The translations under genes and the position numbers were made by a program. A stretch of DNA of 64,000 nucleotides from the NCBI GenBank assembly GCA_963978545.1, contig CAXBTE010000031.1:62001-126000 (forward strand), in the 5' to 3' direction. The notes under the pieces were generated by a model. That model was not told the origin of the DNA. It searched no databases and saw nothing but the letters and a program-made list of their open reading frames with translations. Source of the stretch: Linyphia triangularis (Eukaryota > Arthropoda > Arachnida > Araneae > Linyphiidae). Shown here in pieces: positions 51,519 to 64,000 of this stretch; position 1 is the first letter of the stretch, and each line of letters opens with the position of its first letter.

Positions 51519-51899
51519 TATAGGACCCCCATTGGGGATTTTTTATGAGTTGAATTGGCGGTGTTGGTGCTTTTTTCAATTTCTGGGTATCCCTATATTG
51601 GTTGTTTGTTTGGATGAATTATCACACAATTAGGCAATTTTTATCTGGTACACATCTAATAGAAGAATACCAATATTATTTAATCTAAGCTGCATTTACC
51701 TTTTTTAAGAGTTTTGTTTGCACTCTACTTCCAATTTTTAATATTATTGTTGCTAATTGCTAAACTGGAATTTATTTTGTTTACATTGCACTTTCCATCT
51801 CTTATATTATGCAAGTTACATACTCCACTCTCAACATATTTGCCTTGACGCTTAATTTTAGTCGCAAAAGGAAAAAAAAGTCGACAATGGGGTCCTATA
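51519..51899. mobile_element. MITE A in unit 3
   Basis: Same borders as at 25350-25730 and the same CAACATATTTGCC variant as unit 1. Confidence 0.7.
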
Positions 51900-52502
51900 C
51901 AGCTTATGTGTTTTATTCTAATATTCAAGGTGATGGCAATAGTTAATTATGATTTTTCAAAGAGCGAGGACACCTGAATAGTGATCTTTTGGAGGCAAAA
52001 CACTTCTATAATACTGTGTGGACATTCTGTACAAAACACTAAAAAACATTTTGCTAGCCTGCCACTTAAAACCATGCCTTAAATCAAGGTAAACAAAGTG
52101 ACAACTTCACCAATGTCAGTTGCATTAGTACATATCTTTTTAATTGTTCGCCTCGAAAAAATTCTTGGCTGCATAGAAGGGCTTTTTTTACTGTCACACC
52201 TTGGATTGTGTTTTTCAGCCTTTAATAATATGTTGCAATTTACACTGTAAAATACCTCTGCTTGGCTGAAAAATAAAATTTAAAGGGGGGGGGGGGGGGC
52301 TCAAACCCAATTTTTTTTTAAGGCTATCGATATCTTGCCCAGAAATGATCTTTCACAGATACCGAAGACAACTATTTCCCATGCATCCACAAACAAGCTT
52401 ATGTAGTGCTAGAATTGTTACCATGCATGAATAACAAATAATTAGTAAATTTAAATTTGTATGAGGAAGATAAAGGTAATGTTGTTACTTTTCTGTTAAA
52501 TG

Positions 52503-52650
52503 GGGCCGTTGGCAATATCCAAGTACAGCACGGATTCTACACCAAGAATTGTTTACATATAACTGCGCCAAATTATGGCAACCATAGGCAGTTCACTTGT
52601 TACTCAAAAATGGAAGAATCTGTACCGTACTTGGATATTGCCAACGGCCC
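52503..52650. mobile_element. MITE B in unit 3
   Basis: Same element as at 26335-26482. Confidence 0.8.
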
Positions 52651-54308
52651 TCTTTAGTGGAAAAGTACCATAATTTCAATAATTGAAACATTAAAAGAAA
52701 ACTTTGATTTTCATTTTGAATTTATAAACTGGAACCTTAAAATTCAATTGGGTTATAAGTTATTTTAATATACCATCTACAATTGACATCTATGGAGTTG
52801 CAATAAACATGTGCAAAGGATTTTTTTTATTTTGTATCACATAGTTGCAATTGGCCTTTAGTAATCCAAGTCTTTTGTAATTTTCTGAAAGCAGATTGTA
52901 TTTTTTTAACCAATAATTTAGTATCTAAATCTTTTCCAAATTTTTGAAAATCTTAATTTTTTTCTAATAAATTGTACATTTTAATTACAAACTAAAATCA
53001 TGATTTGTATCATCTAACAAAGCAACACTATTATTCTAACATTTGTGTCTGCAACTTTATTATCTGCCTTTTTTCAGAATTGGCATGTTTAATTAAAGAC
53101 TGTAGAAACATGTAAAAAGTGTATTTTAAAGCTTAAAAAATTGTTCTAAAATTTCATATTTACTACTTGGCATTCTTATTCACAAATGGTAACGAACAAA
53201 AGTGCAATATTTTGCTTATACTATTTCTAACATTGAAGGGAGGATACAGAGTTTTATTGGGGGGGGGGGGGGGCTGTTGAATAACTTATGTAAATTTTGT
53301 GGCTCTTAAGTTATACTACCATACCCATGGGATAACTTAACTTTGATTATACAGAATATGTTACAAAGAGGTAAAAAGTCTCAATAACATAAAGGCGACA
53401 TAATGGTTGGCTACGTGTGAATTTACGACAATAAATTTGAGATGTCTACAACTATTTGATTCAAGTTAAATATGATAGACAGATCTAACAACAAATACGT
53501 ATAAACATTTTGAAACTATAATTTGCTTTTATGTCTTTCTTTGTCCTCAGCTTTTTTATCTCCATTTTTTGGGATGAGAACATTTATATTAAAAAAATAT
53601 TCAGTGCAGATTTGTTAAATCTTGATTGATTTTATCCAAAGTCTGAGAGCAGCGCACATTAAAACATGAGCAGTCCATGTAAAATGGAGTGAGCAATCGC
53701 TGAATCCACTAATGCTAACAATAATGGTATTTGTATTTCAAGTTTTTTTTTTTAATATTAATTTAGAATTGTTCTATATAACTCATTATGATAGTTATTT
53801 ACAAATTAACTATTTTAAGATTTTACATTGACGGACAAAACCCGAGTTGCTTTGCAATTAATGTAATTTAAACAGTATTTTTTTTATTTTACACTTACTA
53901 ATAGCGTACATAATTGCCTTTTTAAATCATCATTTTCCAACATGGACGTTATTTATTTAAAACAGGCTTTTGCAGAAAATTTTAAATTGTTTATCATACT
54001 AAATGCTGTCTAAAATAAAATTTGATATCACAAACAATTATTTTGTCTTATGTATCGCATGTTGACATAGCATGCGCATTTTCATTCATAGCATGCGCTT
54101 GTTCATTGTCAAAAAAAAACAACATTTTCAAAAAGTTAAAATTATGATCTGCATAGCTTAATTTAAACTATTTTTCATACATTTCCATTTGATTCAAATG
54201 TATATTGCCATATTTATTCTTTGAAATATTTGCTATTATATTTTGTTAACATTAATCCGCCCATTTTCTTTTGAAACACAACAGCAATTGCATCAAATAG
54301 TCTGTTGG

Positions 54309-54787
54309 CCCACCTGATGGCTGTGTGGTTAACGCTCTGACCCCTTGCATGGTAAAGTTACTGGATTCGAACCCCGGATTAATCATGGTTGGTTGTTTTC
54401 AGATTATCTGGCGCCGTCAGCAACACGAGGGCTATAATGCGCCGAAACATTCGTCATTAGACAAGCCAACATACATTTACAAACACCCATGCCAACACAG
54501 GACTCGAACCCGCAACCTCGCGGTCTAGAAGCTAGCACGCTAACCACTAAACCGTTTGGTCGGCGGATTAATCATGAATGTTCGTTATGGTTCTGAATCC
54601 ACGTTAAGCTGTAAGCCTTGGCCTAATTAGCCATCATTGAGCGTAAAAATAGGTTGATTGTATAAACCAACCAATCCATATTGTTTGCAAGACTGTTTGG
54701 TGGGAATTTTCCAGGTTTTCTCAAATTGGAAACACGCAGAATGGCCTTAGTGAAGCCTTTGCACCGTAAAACATCAATCAAATCAAA
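54309..54787 (+). mobile_element. Host SINE in unit 3
   Basis: Copy of the SINE at 43203-43681. Confidence 0.75.
54388..54563 (-). mobile_element. Nested SINE in unit 3
   Basis: Copy of the SINE at 43282-43457 with its 13-bp flanks. Confidence 0.85.
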
Positions 54788-56977
54788 ACTTAAACATAGG
54801 AAAGTTTCCCCTTCATAGACTTATATGAAAGTATCCCCTTTTCACAAAAATAATTACCTGACAATGTTTCAATACAAAAGCCTTAAACTCTTGCGCCAGG
54901 CAATTTCTAACCTGATCAATCAACTGTTTTGAAACAGTCAATACAATTGCAAAACAAAAAATCTTTAAATACTTATAGCTGTGTATAAATACAGTACAAT
55001 AAAAATTATTGCAAGCATTTCCTAATTGCAATTTGTATAAAAACACAAAAGAACTCGAATTAATAGCAGGCATGTAGCCAGATGACGAGCGATAAAATAT
55101 TTCATAAAATTATTTTTTTACTTCATTATAAAACAGAGAACTCTCAATATTTTTTCTTTACCTTATTCGTTCTGTATACCATTCCACCACAACATTTAAT
55201 AATTGTGATTATTATTTATGACTTCATAGTGTTTATTATATGCATAGAGTTGTAAATTACTTACGATTAATAAACACATGTTGAATAAATATTCTAATAT
55301 TTTCTTTGCACATAATTATACACATCCACTCTTGAAAAAAATTCTGGCTATGCTCATGATCAATTACATAGAAGTAATAATAAAAAAGTGTTAGCTGTGT
55401 TGGAAAATGGATATTTTCATGAAATTAATTACATTCAAATTCCACACAAGCCATGTCCTACAACTTTAATACAAATTAAATTATGCTAAAAACCAGAACC
55501 TGTATTAAATGGATCTAATAGTATAACATTATAAAAAATTGAATCTGAAAGTTTTGTCTAATAAATGCCTTTTTATCCTCATTTAAGATTTTAAGACATT
55601 TTCAAATCTTCAGTGTTTACAAAATTGAAATAAATTTAAAGAATTAAATGTAACTCAACATTAATTGAGTAGCAGCTTGTTTAAAGGAGTCAGCAAACAT
55701 ATTAAAATTTGTTCCAGGTTAGTATATATAAAAGCAAACTTGGAATCAGTATCCGATATAATGTGCTCGATCTGTACAGAAATAATTTGCGTATAAAAAT
55801 TTCCACTATCTTTACGTTAGTTTCAACACAATAAAGAATTCAGTTTTAGTTACAAGATTTAAAAATATAGAATTAGCAGTATTATCGTAGTAATTTATTA
55901 TCTAAAGGCTGAGGAAGTTTGTGTATATAAATGCAAATGATAAAAATATATGATAAACAACTATATTTTATTGGAACCAATTCTCAAAACTCGTGCAAAT
56001 CAATAAAATTAAGAAAAAACAATAACAAACTAATGTAATAATTTCCGCACCAAATCAAAACATTCGGAAACCCTACATATTTACAAGTCCAAACCCAAAA
56101 CAAAGTATTTTCAGTGGGAAGGGAGGGGGGAAACACCAGCTTAAACGAAATAAACCGAAAGTTAACCAGCTTCTACCTTCGTTAAGAAAGTTCGATAACC
56201 AACTAAACCAGTTTTAAAAAATCGAGTTTACGAACGGACAGTTACAAAACCAGTTAAGATTACGAACGCTTAGTTACACGGTTTTGCCTCAGGCTACATA
56301 ACTCACTTTTTCAGTTCGAGTTTACGAACGCAGCCATAGGGTGCGTTCGTAAACGTAATTTTTTTTGGTCACGAAAACTGAGTAAACTAGAATCGGATTA
56401 AATCGTTAAGTCAGTTATCGGTGTATTTTACGAACGTCCAGTTAAGAAGATCGTCGTCTGCTACTTGTTTACATTTGTCATGAGTTTTGGAAGCGAGTTT
56501 TAAATGTGCAAAAGTGTACTTTTACCGAAAAAATGAAGGAATTATTCTTTTTTTTTTACTGCCTCATGTTCAAATACATAATTCGCATGAAGATTATTTA
56601 ATTTATATAAATTAAAATACTATTTTTTGTATATAAATATTACCTATTACGATGTACAAAAATACTGATTACTTTTTAGAATATATCAAACTGTTTTAAC
56701 ATCATATAAATAAAAAAATTGTATTTAGAACTAAATTCAAAACTTGTTAAGTTTATGCACTATTGATGATTTAGTGTGAGTAAGCTAAAATATGTGTTAC
56801 TGCATTGAATGATAAAGGATGAACACAAATAAAAATAAGATATTAAAATGAATGTTGAAACCATATTGCTACCACAAAAGAAAGATGATTTCAATCAAAC
56901 TGAACTCAAGACATGAAATATTTCACTTTAAAAAGTTTGGAAAAGATTTTGCTATGCAGTAATAATCAGAAAGGGAT

Positions 56978-57009
<32 letters not shown>

Positions 57010-57073
57010 TTAAAAATGGTCTGTAGCATATTAAAATTTCTGTTTGTAATATTTATTAGTACTTCTATAGCAG

Positions 57074-57454
57074 TATAGGACCCCCATTGGGGATTTTTTA
57101 TGAGTTGAATTGGCGGTGTTGGTGCTTTTTTCAATTTCTGGGTATCCCTATATTGGTTGTTTGTTTGGATGAATTATCACACAATTAGGCAATTTTTATC
57201 TGGTACACATCTAATAGAAGAATACCAATATTATTTAATCTAAGCTGCATTTACCTTTTTTAAGAGTTTTGTTTGCACTCTACTTCCAATTTTTAATATT
57301 ATTGTTGCTAATTGCTAAACTGGAATTTATTTTGTTTACATTGCACTTTCCATCTCTTATATTATGCAAGTTACATACTCCACTCTCAACATCTTTGCCT
57401 TGACGCTTAATTTTAGTCGCAAAAGGAAAAAAAAGTCGACAATGGGGTCCTATA
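57074..57454. mobile_element. MITE A in unit 4
   Basis: Same element as at 25350-25730. Confidence 0.7.
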
Positions 57455-58054
57455 CAGCTTATGTGTTTTATTCTAATATTCAAGGTGATGGCAATAGTTA
57501 ATTATGATTTTTCAAAGAGCGAGGACACCTGAATAGTGATCTTTTGGAGGCAAAACACTTCTATAATACTGTGTGGACATTCTGTACAAAACACTAAAAA
57601 ACATTTTGCTAGCCTGCCACTTAAAACCATGCCTTAAATCAAGGTAAACAAAGTGACAACTTCACCAATGTCAGTTGCATTAGTACATATCTTTTTAATT
57701 GTTCGCCTCGAAAAAATTCTTGGCTGCATAGAAGGGCTTTTTTTACTGTCACACCTTGGATTGTGTTTTTCAGCCTTTAATAATATGTTGCAATTTACAC
57801 TGTAAATACCTCTGCTTGGCTGAAAAATAAAATTTAAAGGGGGGGGGGGGGCTCAAACCCAATTTTTTTTTAAGGCTATCGATATCTTGCCCAGAAATGA
57901 TCTTTCACAGATACCGAAGACAACTATTTCCCATGCATCCACAAACAAGCTTATGTAGTGCTAGAATTGTTACCATGCATGAATAACAAATAATTAGTAA
58001 ATTTAAATTTGTATGAGGAAGATAAAGGTAATGTTGTTACTTTTCTGTTAAATG

Positions 58055-58202
58055 GGGCCGTTGGCAATATCCAAGTACAGCACGGATTCTACACCAAGAA
58101 TTGTTTACATATAACTGCGCCAAATTATGGCAACCATAGGCAGTTCACTTGTTACTCAAAAATGGAAGAATCTGTACCGTACTTGGATATTGCCAACGGC
58201 CC
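58055..58202. mobile_element. MITE B in unit 4
   Basis: Same element as at 26335-26482. Confidence 0.8.
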
Positions 58203-59858
58203 TCTTTAGTGGAAAAGTACCATAATTTCAATAATTGAAACATTAAAAGAAAACTTTGATTTTCATTTTGAATTTATAAACTGGAACCTTAAAATTCAAT
58301 TGGGTTATAAGTTATTTTAATATACCATCTACAATTGACATCTATGGAGTTGCAATAAACATGTGCAAAGGATTTTTTTTATTTTGTATCACATAGTTGC
58401 AATTGGCCTTTAGTAATCCAAGTCTTTTGTAATTTTCTGAAAGCAGATTGTATTTTTTTAACCAATAATTTAGTATCTAAATCTTATCCAAATTTTTGAA
58501 AATCTTAATTTTTTTCTAATAAATTGTACATTTTAATTACAAACTAAAATCATGATTTGTATCATCTAACAAAGCAACACTATTATTCTAACATTTGTGT
58601 CTGCAACTTTATTATCTGCCTTTTTTCAGAATTGGCATGTTTATTTAAAGACTGTAGAAACATGTAAAAAGTGTATTTTAAAGCTTAAAAAATTGTTCTA
58701 AAATTTCATATTTACTACTTGGCATTCTTATTCACAAATGGTAACGAACAAAAGTGCAATATTTTGCTTATACTATTTCTAACAATGAAGGGCGGATACA
58801 GAGTTTTACTGGGGGGGGGGGGGCTGTTGAATAACTTATGTAAATTTTGTGGCTCTTAAGTTATACTACCATACCCATGGGATAACTTAACTTTGATTAT
58901 ACAGAATATGTTACAAAGAGGTAAAAAGTCTCAATAACATAAAGGCGACATAATGGTTGGCTACGTGTGAATTTACGACAATAAATTTGAGATGTCTACA
59001 ACTATTTGATTCAAGTTAAATATGATAGACAGATCTAACAACAAATACGTATAAACATTTTGAAACTATAATTTGCTTTTATGTCTTTCTTTGTCCTCAG
59101 CTTTTTTATCTCCATTTTTTGGGATGAGAACATTTATATTAAAAAAATATTCAGTGCAGATTTGTTAAATCTTGATTGATTTTATCCAAAGTCTGAGAGC
59201 AGCGCACATTAAAACATGAGCAGTCCATGTAAAATGGAGTGAGCAATCGCTGAATCCACTAATGCTAACAATAATGGTATTTGTATTTCAAGTTTTTTTT
59301 TTTAATATTAATTTAGAATTGTTCTATATAACTCATTATGATAGTTATTTACAAATTAACTATTTTAAGATTTTACATTGACGGACAAAACCCGAGTTGC
59401 TTTGCAATTAATGTAATTTAAACAGTATTTTTTTTATTTTACACTTACTAATAGCGTACATAATTGCCTTTTTAAATCATCATTTTCCAACATGGACGTT
59501 ATTTATTTAAAACAGGCTTTTGCAGAAAATTTTAAATTGTTTATCATACTAAATGCTGTCTAAAATAAAATTTGATATCACAAACAATTATTTTGTCTTA
59601 TGTATCGCATGTTGACATAGCATGCGCATTTTCATTCATAGCATGCGCTTGTTCATTGTCAAAAAAAAAAAACATTTTCAAAAAGTTAAAATTATGATCT
59701 GCATAGCTTAATTTAAACTATTTTTCATACATTTCCATTTGATTCAAATGTATATTGCCATATTTATTCTTTGAAATATTTGCTATTATATTTTGTTAAC
59801 ATTAATCCGCCCATTTTCTTTTGAAACACAACAGCAATTGCATCAAATAGTCTGTTGG

Positions 59859-60337
59859 CCCACCTGATGGCTGTGTGGTTAACGCTCTGACCCCTTGCAT
59901 GGTAAAGTTACTGGATTCGAACCCCGGATTAATCATGGTTGGTTGTTTTCAGATTATCTGGCGCCGTCAGCAACACGAGGGCTATAATGCGCCGAAACAT
60001 TCGTCATTAGACAAGCCAACATACATTTACAAACACCCATGCCAACACAGGACTCGAACCCGCAACCTCGCGGTCTAGAAGCTAGCACGCTAACCACTAA
60101 ACCGTTTGGTCGGCGGATTAATCATGAATGTTCGTTATGGTTCTGAATCCACGTTAAGCTGTAAGCCTTGGCCTAATTAGCCATCATTGAGCGTAAAAAT
60201 AGGTTGATTGTATAAACCAACCAATCCATATTGTTTGCAAGACTGTTTGGTGGGAATTTTCCAGGTTTTCTCAAATTGGAAACACGCAGAATGGCCTTAG
60301 TGAAGCCTTTGCACCGTAAAACATCAATCAAATCAAA
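59859..60337 (+). mobile_element. Host SINE in unit 4
   Basis: Copy of the SINE at 43203-43681. Confidence 0.75.
59938..60113 (-). mobile_element. Nested SINE in unit 4
   Basis: Copy of the SINE at 43282-43457 with its 13-bp flanks. Confidence 0.85.
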
Positions 60338-62527
60338 ACTTAAACATAGGAAAGTTTCCCCTTCATAGACTTATATGAAAGTATCCCCTTTTCACAAAAA
60401 TAATTACCTGACAATGTTTCAATACAAAAGCCTTAAACTCTTGCGCCAGGCAATTTCTAACCTGATCAATCAACTGTTTTGAAACAGTCAATACAATTGC
60501 AAAACAAAAAATCTTTAAATACTTATAGCTGTGTATAAATACAGTACAATAAAAATTATTGCAAGCATTTCCTAATTGCAATTTGTATAAAAACACAAAA
60601 GAACTCGAATTAATAGCAGGCATGTAGCCAGATGACGAGCGATAAAATATTTCATAAAATTATTTTTTTACTTCATTATAAAACAGAGAACTCTCAATAT
60701 TTTTTCTTTACCTTATTCGTTCTGTATACCATTCCACCACAACATTTAATAATTGTGATTATTATTTATGACTTCATAGTGTTTATTATATGCATAGAGT
60801 TGTAAATTACTTACGATTAATAAACACATGTTGAATAAATATTCTAATATTTTCTTTGCACATAATTATACACATCCACTCTTGAAAAAAATTCTGGCTA
60901 TGCTCATGATCAATTACATAGAAGTAATAATAAAAAAGTGTTAGCTGTGTTGGAAAATGGATATTTTCATGAAATTAATTACATTCAAATTCCACACAAG
61001 CCATGTCCTACAACTTTAATACAAATTAAATTATGCTAAAAACCAGAACCTGTATTAAATGGATCTAATAGTATAACATTATAAAAAATTGAATCTGAAA
61101 GTTTTGTCTAATAAATGCCTTTTTATCCTCATTTAAGATTTTAAGACATTTTCAAATCTTCAGTGTTTACAAAATTGAAATAAATTTAAAGAATTAAATG
61201 TAACTCAACATTAATTGAGTAGCAGCTTGTTTAAAGGAGTCAGCAAACATATTAAAATTTGTTCCAGGTTAGTATATATAAAAGCAAACTTGGAATCAGT
61301 ATCCGATATAATGTGCTCGATCTGTACAGAAATAATTTGCGTATAAAAATTTCCACTATCTTTACGTTAGTTTCAACACAATAAAGAATTCAGTTTTAGT
61401 TACAAGATTTAAAAATATAGAATTAGCAGTATTATCGTAGTAATTTATTATCTAAAGGCTGAGGAAGTTTGTGTATATAAATGCAAATGATAAAAATATA
61501 TGATAAACAACTATATTTTATTGGAACCAATTCTCAAAACTCGTGCAAATCAATAAAATTAAGAAAAAACAATAACAAACTAATGTAATAATTTCCGCAC
61601 CAAATCAAAACATTCGGAAACCCTACATATTTACAAGTCCAAACCCAAAACAAAGTATTTTCAGTGGGAAGGGAGGGGGGAAACACCAGCTTAAACGAAA
61701 TAAACCGAAAGTTAACCAGCTTCTACCTTCGTTAAGAAAGTTCGATAACCAACTAAACCAGTTTTAAAAAATCGAGTTTACGAACGGACAGTTACAAAAC
61801 CAGTTAAGATTACGAACGCTTAGTTACACGGTTTTGCCTCAGGCTACATAACTCACTTTTTCAGTTCGAGTTTACGAACGCAGCCATAGGGTGCGTTCGT
61901 AAACGTAATTTTTTTTGGTCACGAAAACTGAGTAAACTAGAATCGGATTAAATCGTTAAGTCAGTTATCGGTGTATTTTACGAACGTCCAGTTAAGAAGA
62001 TCGTCGTCTGCTACTTGTTTACATTTGTCATGAGTTTTGGAAGCGAGTTTTAAATGTGCAAAAGTGTACTTTTACCGAAAAAATGAAGGAATTATTCTTT
62101 TTTTTTTACTGCCTCATGTTCAAATACATAATTCGCATGAAGATTATTTAATTTATATAAATTAAAATACTATTTTTTGTATATAAATATTACCTATTAC
62201 GATGTACAAAAATACTGATTACTTTTTAGAATATATCAAACTGTTTTAACATCATATAAATAAAAAAATTGTATTTAGAACTAAATTCAAAACTTGTTAA
62301 GTTTATGCACTATTGATGATTTAGTGTGAGTAAGCTAAAATATGTGTTACTGCATTGAATGATAAAGGATGAACACAAATAAAAATAAGATATTAAAATG
62401 AATGTTGAAACCATATTGCTACCACAAAAGAAAGATGATTTCAATCAAACTGAACTCAAGACATGAAATATTTCACTTTAAAAAGTTTGGAAAAGATTTT
62501 GCTATGCAGTAATAATCAGAAAGGGAT

Positions 62528-62559
<32 letters not shown>

Positions 62560-62623
62560 TTAAAAATGGTCTGTAGCATATTAAAATTTCTGTTTGTAAT
62601 ATTTATTAGTACTTCTATAGCAG

Positions 62624-63004
62624 TATAGGACCCCCATTGGGGATTTTTTATGAGTTGAATTGGCGGTGTTGGTGCTTTTTTCAATTTCTGGGTATCCCTA
62701 TATTGGTTGTTTGTTTGGATGAATTATCACACAATTAGGCAATTTTTATCTGGTACACATCTAATAGAAGAATACCAATATTATTTAATCTAAGCTGCAT
62801 TTACCTTTTTTAAGAGTTTTGTTTGCACTCTACTTCCAATTTTTAATATTATTGTTGCTAATTGCTAAACTGGAATTTATTTTGTTTACATTGCACTTTC
62901 CATCTCTTATATTATGCAAGTTACATACTCCACTCTCAACATCTTTGCCTTGACGCTTAATTTTAGTCGCAAAAGGAAAAAAAAGTCGACAATGGGGTCC
63001 TATA
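62624..63004. mobile_element. MITE A in unit 5
   Basis: Same element as at 25350-25730. Confidence 0.7.
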
Positions 63005-63604
63005 CAGCTTATGTGTTTTATTCTAATATTCAAGGTGATGGCAATAGTTAATTATGATTTTTCAAAGAGCGAGGACACCTGAATAGTGATCTTTTGGAGG
63101 CAAAACACTTCTATAATACTGTGTGGACATTCTGTACAAAACACTAAAAAACATTTTGCTAGCCTGCCACTTAAAACCATGCCTTAAATCAAGGTAAACA
63201 AAGTGACAACTTCACCAATGTCAGTTGCATTAGTACATATCTTTTTAATTGTTCGCCTCGAAAAAATTCTTGGCTGCATAGAAGGGCTTTTTTTACTGTC
63301 ACACCTTGGATTGTGTTTTTCAGCCTTTAATAATATGTTGCAATTTACACTGTAAATACCTCTGCTTGGCTGAAAAATAAAATTTAAAGGGGGGGGGGGG
63401 GCTCAAACCCAATTTTTTTTTAAGGCTATCGATATCTTGCCCAGAAATGATCTTTCACAGATACCGAAGACAACTATTTCCCATGCATCCACAAACAAGC
63501 TTATGTAGTGCTAGAATTGTTACCATGCATGAATAACAAATAATTAGTAAATTTAAATTTGTATGAGGAAGATAAAGGTAATGTTGTTACTTTTCTGTTA
63601 AATG

Positions 63605-63752
63605 GGGCCGTTGGCAATATCCAAGTACAGCACGGATTCTACACCAAGAATTGTTTACATATAACTGCGCCAAATTATGGCAACCATAGGCAGTTCACTT
63701 GTTACTCAAAAATGGAAGAATCTGTACCGTACTTGGATATTGCCAACGGCCC
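63605..63752. mobile_element. MITE B in unit 5
   Basis: Same element as at 26335-26482. Confidence 0.8.
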
Positions 63753-64000
63753 TCTTTAGTGGAAAAGTACCATAATTTCAATAATTGAAACATTAAAAGA
63801 AAACTTTGATTTTCATTTTGAATTTATAAACTGGAACCTTAAAATTCAATTGGGTTATAAGTTATTTTAATATACCATCTACAATTGACATCTATGGAGT
63901 TGCAATAAACATGTGCAAAGGATTTTTTTTATTTTGTATCACATAGTTGCAATTGGCCTTTAGTAATCCAAGTCTTTTGTAATTTTCTGAAAGCAGATTG

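Larger units (their letters stand above)
50787..56335 (+). mobile_element. Array unit 3 (complete, 5549 bp)
   Basis: Intact unit. Shares left-half variants with unit 1. Private variants include ATCTTTTCCAAA near 52930 and CATTGAAGGGAGG near 53231. Confidence 0.92.
56339..61885 (+). mobile_element. Array unit 4 (complete, 5547 bp)
   Basis: Intact unit. Shares with unit 5 a longer A run near 56983-57008 and the one-base deletion CACTGTAAATACC. GTTTATTTAAAG near 58641 is seen only here. Confidence 0.92.
61889..64000 (+). mobile_element. Array unit 5 (cut by the window end)
   Basis: The first 2112 bp of a fifth unit, running past the point where unit 1 is split (CACATAGTTGCAATTGG near 63942), so it lacks the 15-kb insertion. 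The array continues beyond the window. Confidence 0.92.

Overview
The window looks like AT-rich animal nuclear DNA: one gene is split by introns of 0.2-4.6 kb with GT..AG borders, and there are tRNA-derived SINEs, a BEL/Pao retroelement remnant, a mariner-like remnant, MITEs, foldbacks and long simple repeats. The family mix and very low GC fit an arthropod, perhaps an arachnid. That placement is inference from repeat style and Aurora sequence, not proof. No prokaryotic features (operons, ribosome binding sites, CRISPR) are present.

Layout. (1) 1-5900: intergenic DNA with tandem repeats and a 527-bp tandem duplication, then the likely last coding exon of an unrecognised plus-strand gene (5343-5424) with a poly(A) signal at 5863. 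(2) 8964-24418, minus strand: a complete seven-exon Aurora-type mitotic kinase gene. The reading phase holds across all six introns (873 nt, 290 residues). Its introns hold a BEL/Pao pseudogene, a mariner-like remnant, a pogo-like MITE, a 448-bp foldback and a dispersed repeat. (3) 24618-64000: a head-to-tail array of about 5.55-kb units that starts only 200 bp upstream of the Aurora start codon. Each unit begins with GGGTGCGTTCGTAAAC and ends with a near-perfect inverted copy; neighbours are separated only by ATA, and the first unit also has ATA in front. The unit therefore looks like a non-autonomous DNA transposon multiplied in tandem. Four units and part of a fifth are seen. Each carries the same nested passengers: a 381-bp TA-flanked MITE, a 148-bp MITE, and a SINE that itself holds a second SINE with a 13-bp target duplication.

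(4) 26676-41737: unit 1 is split by a 15,062-bp insertion bounded by TA on both sides, with long inverted arms (about 720 and 900 bp). Inside the arms are 13.4 kb of repeats, microsatellites and a foldback, with no recognisable transposase. Removing it restores a unit of 5548 bp.

The Aurora kinase is the only gene whose function can be stated with confidence. The most unusual part is the tandem transposon array, with its nested history (SINE in SINE, MITEs in unit, 15-kb element in unit 1) and its position against the Aurora 5' end.
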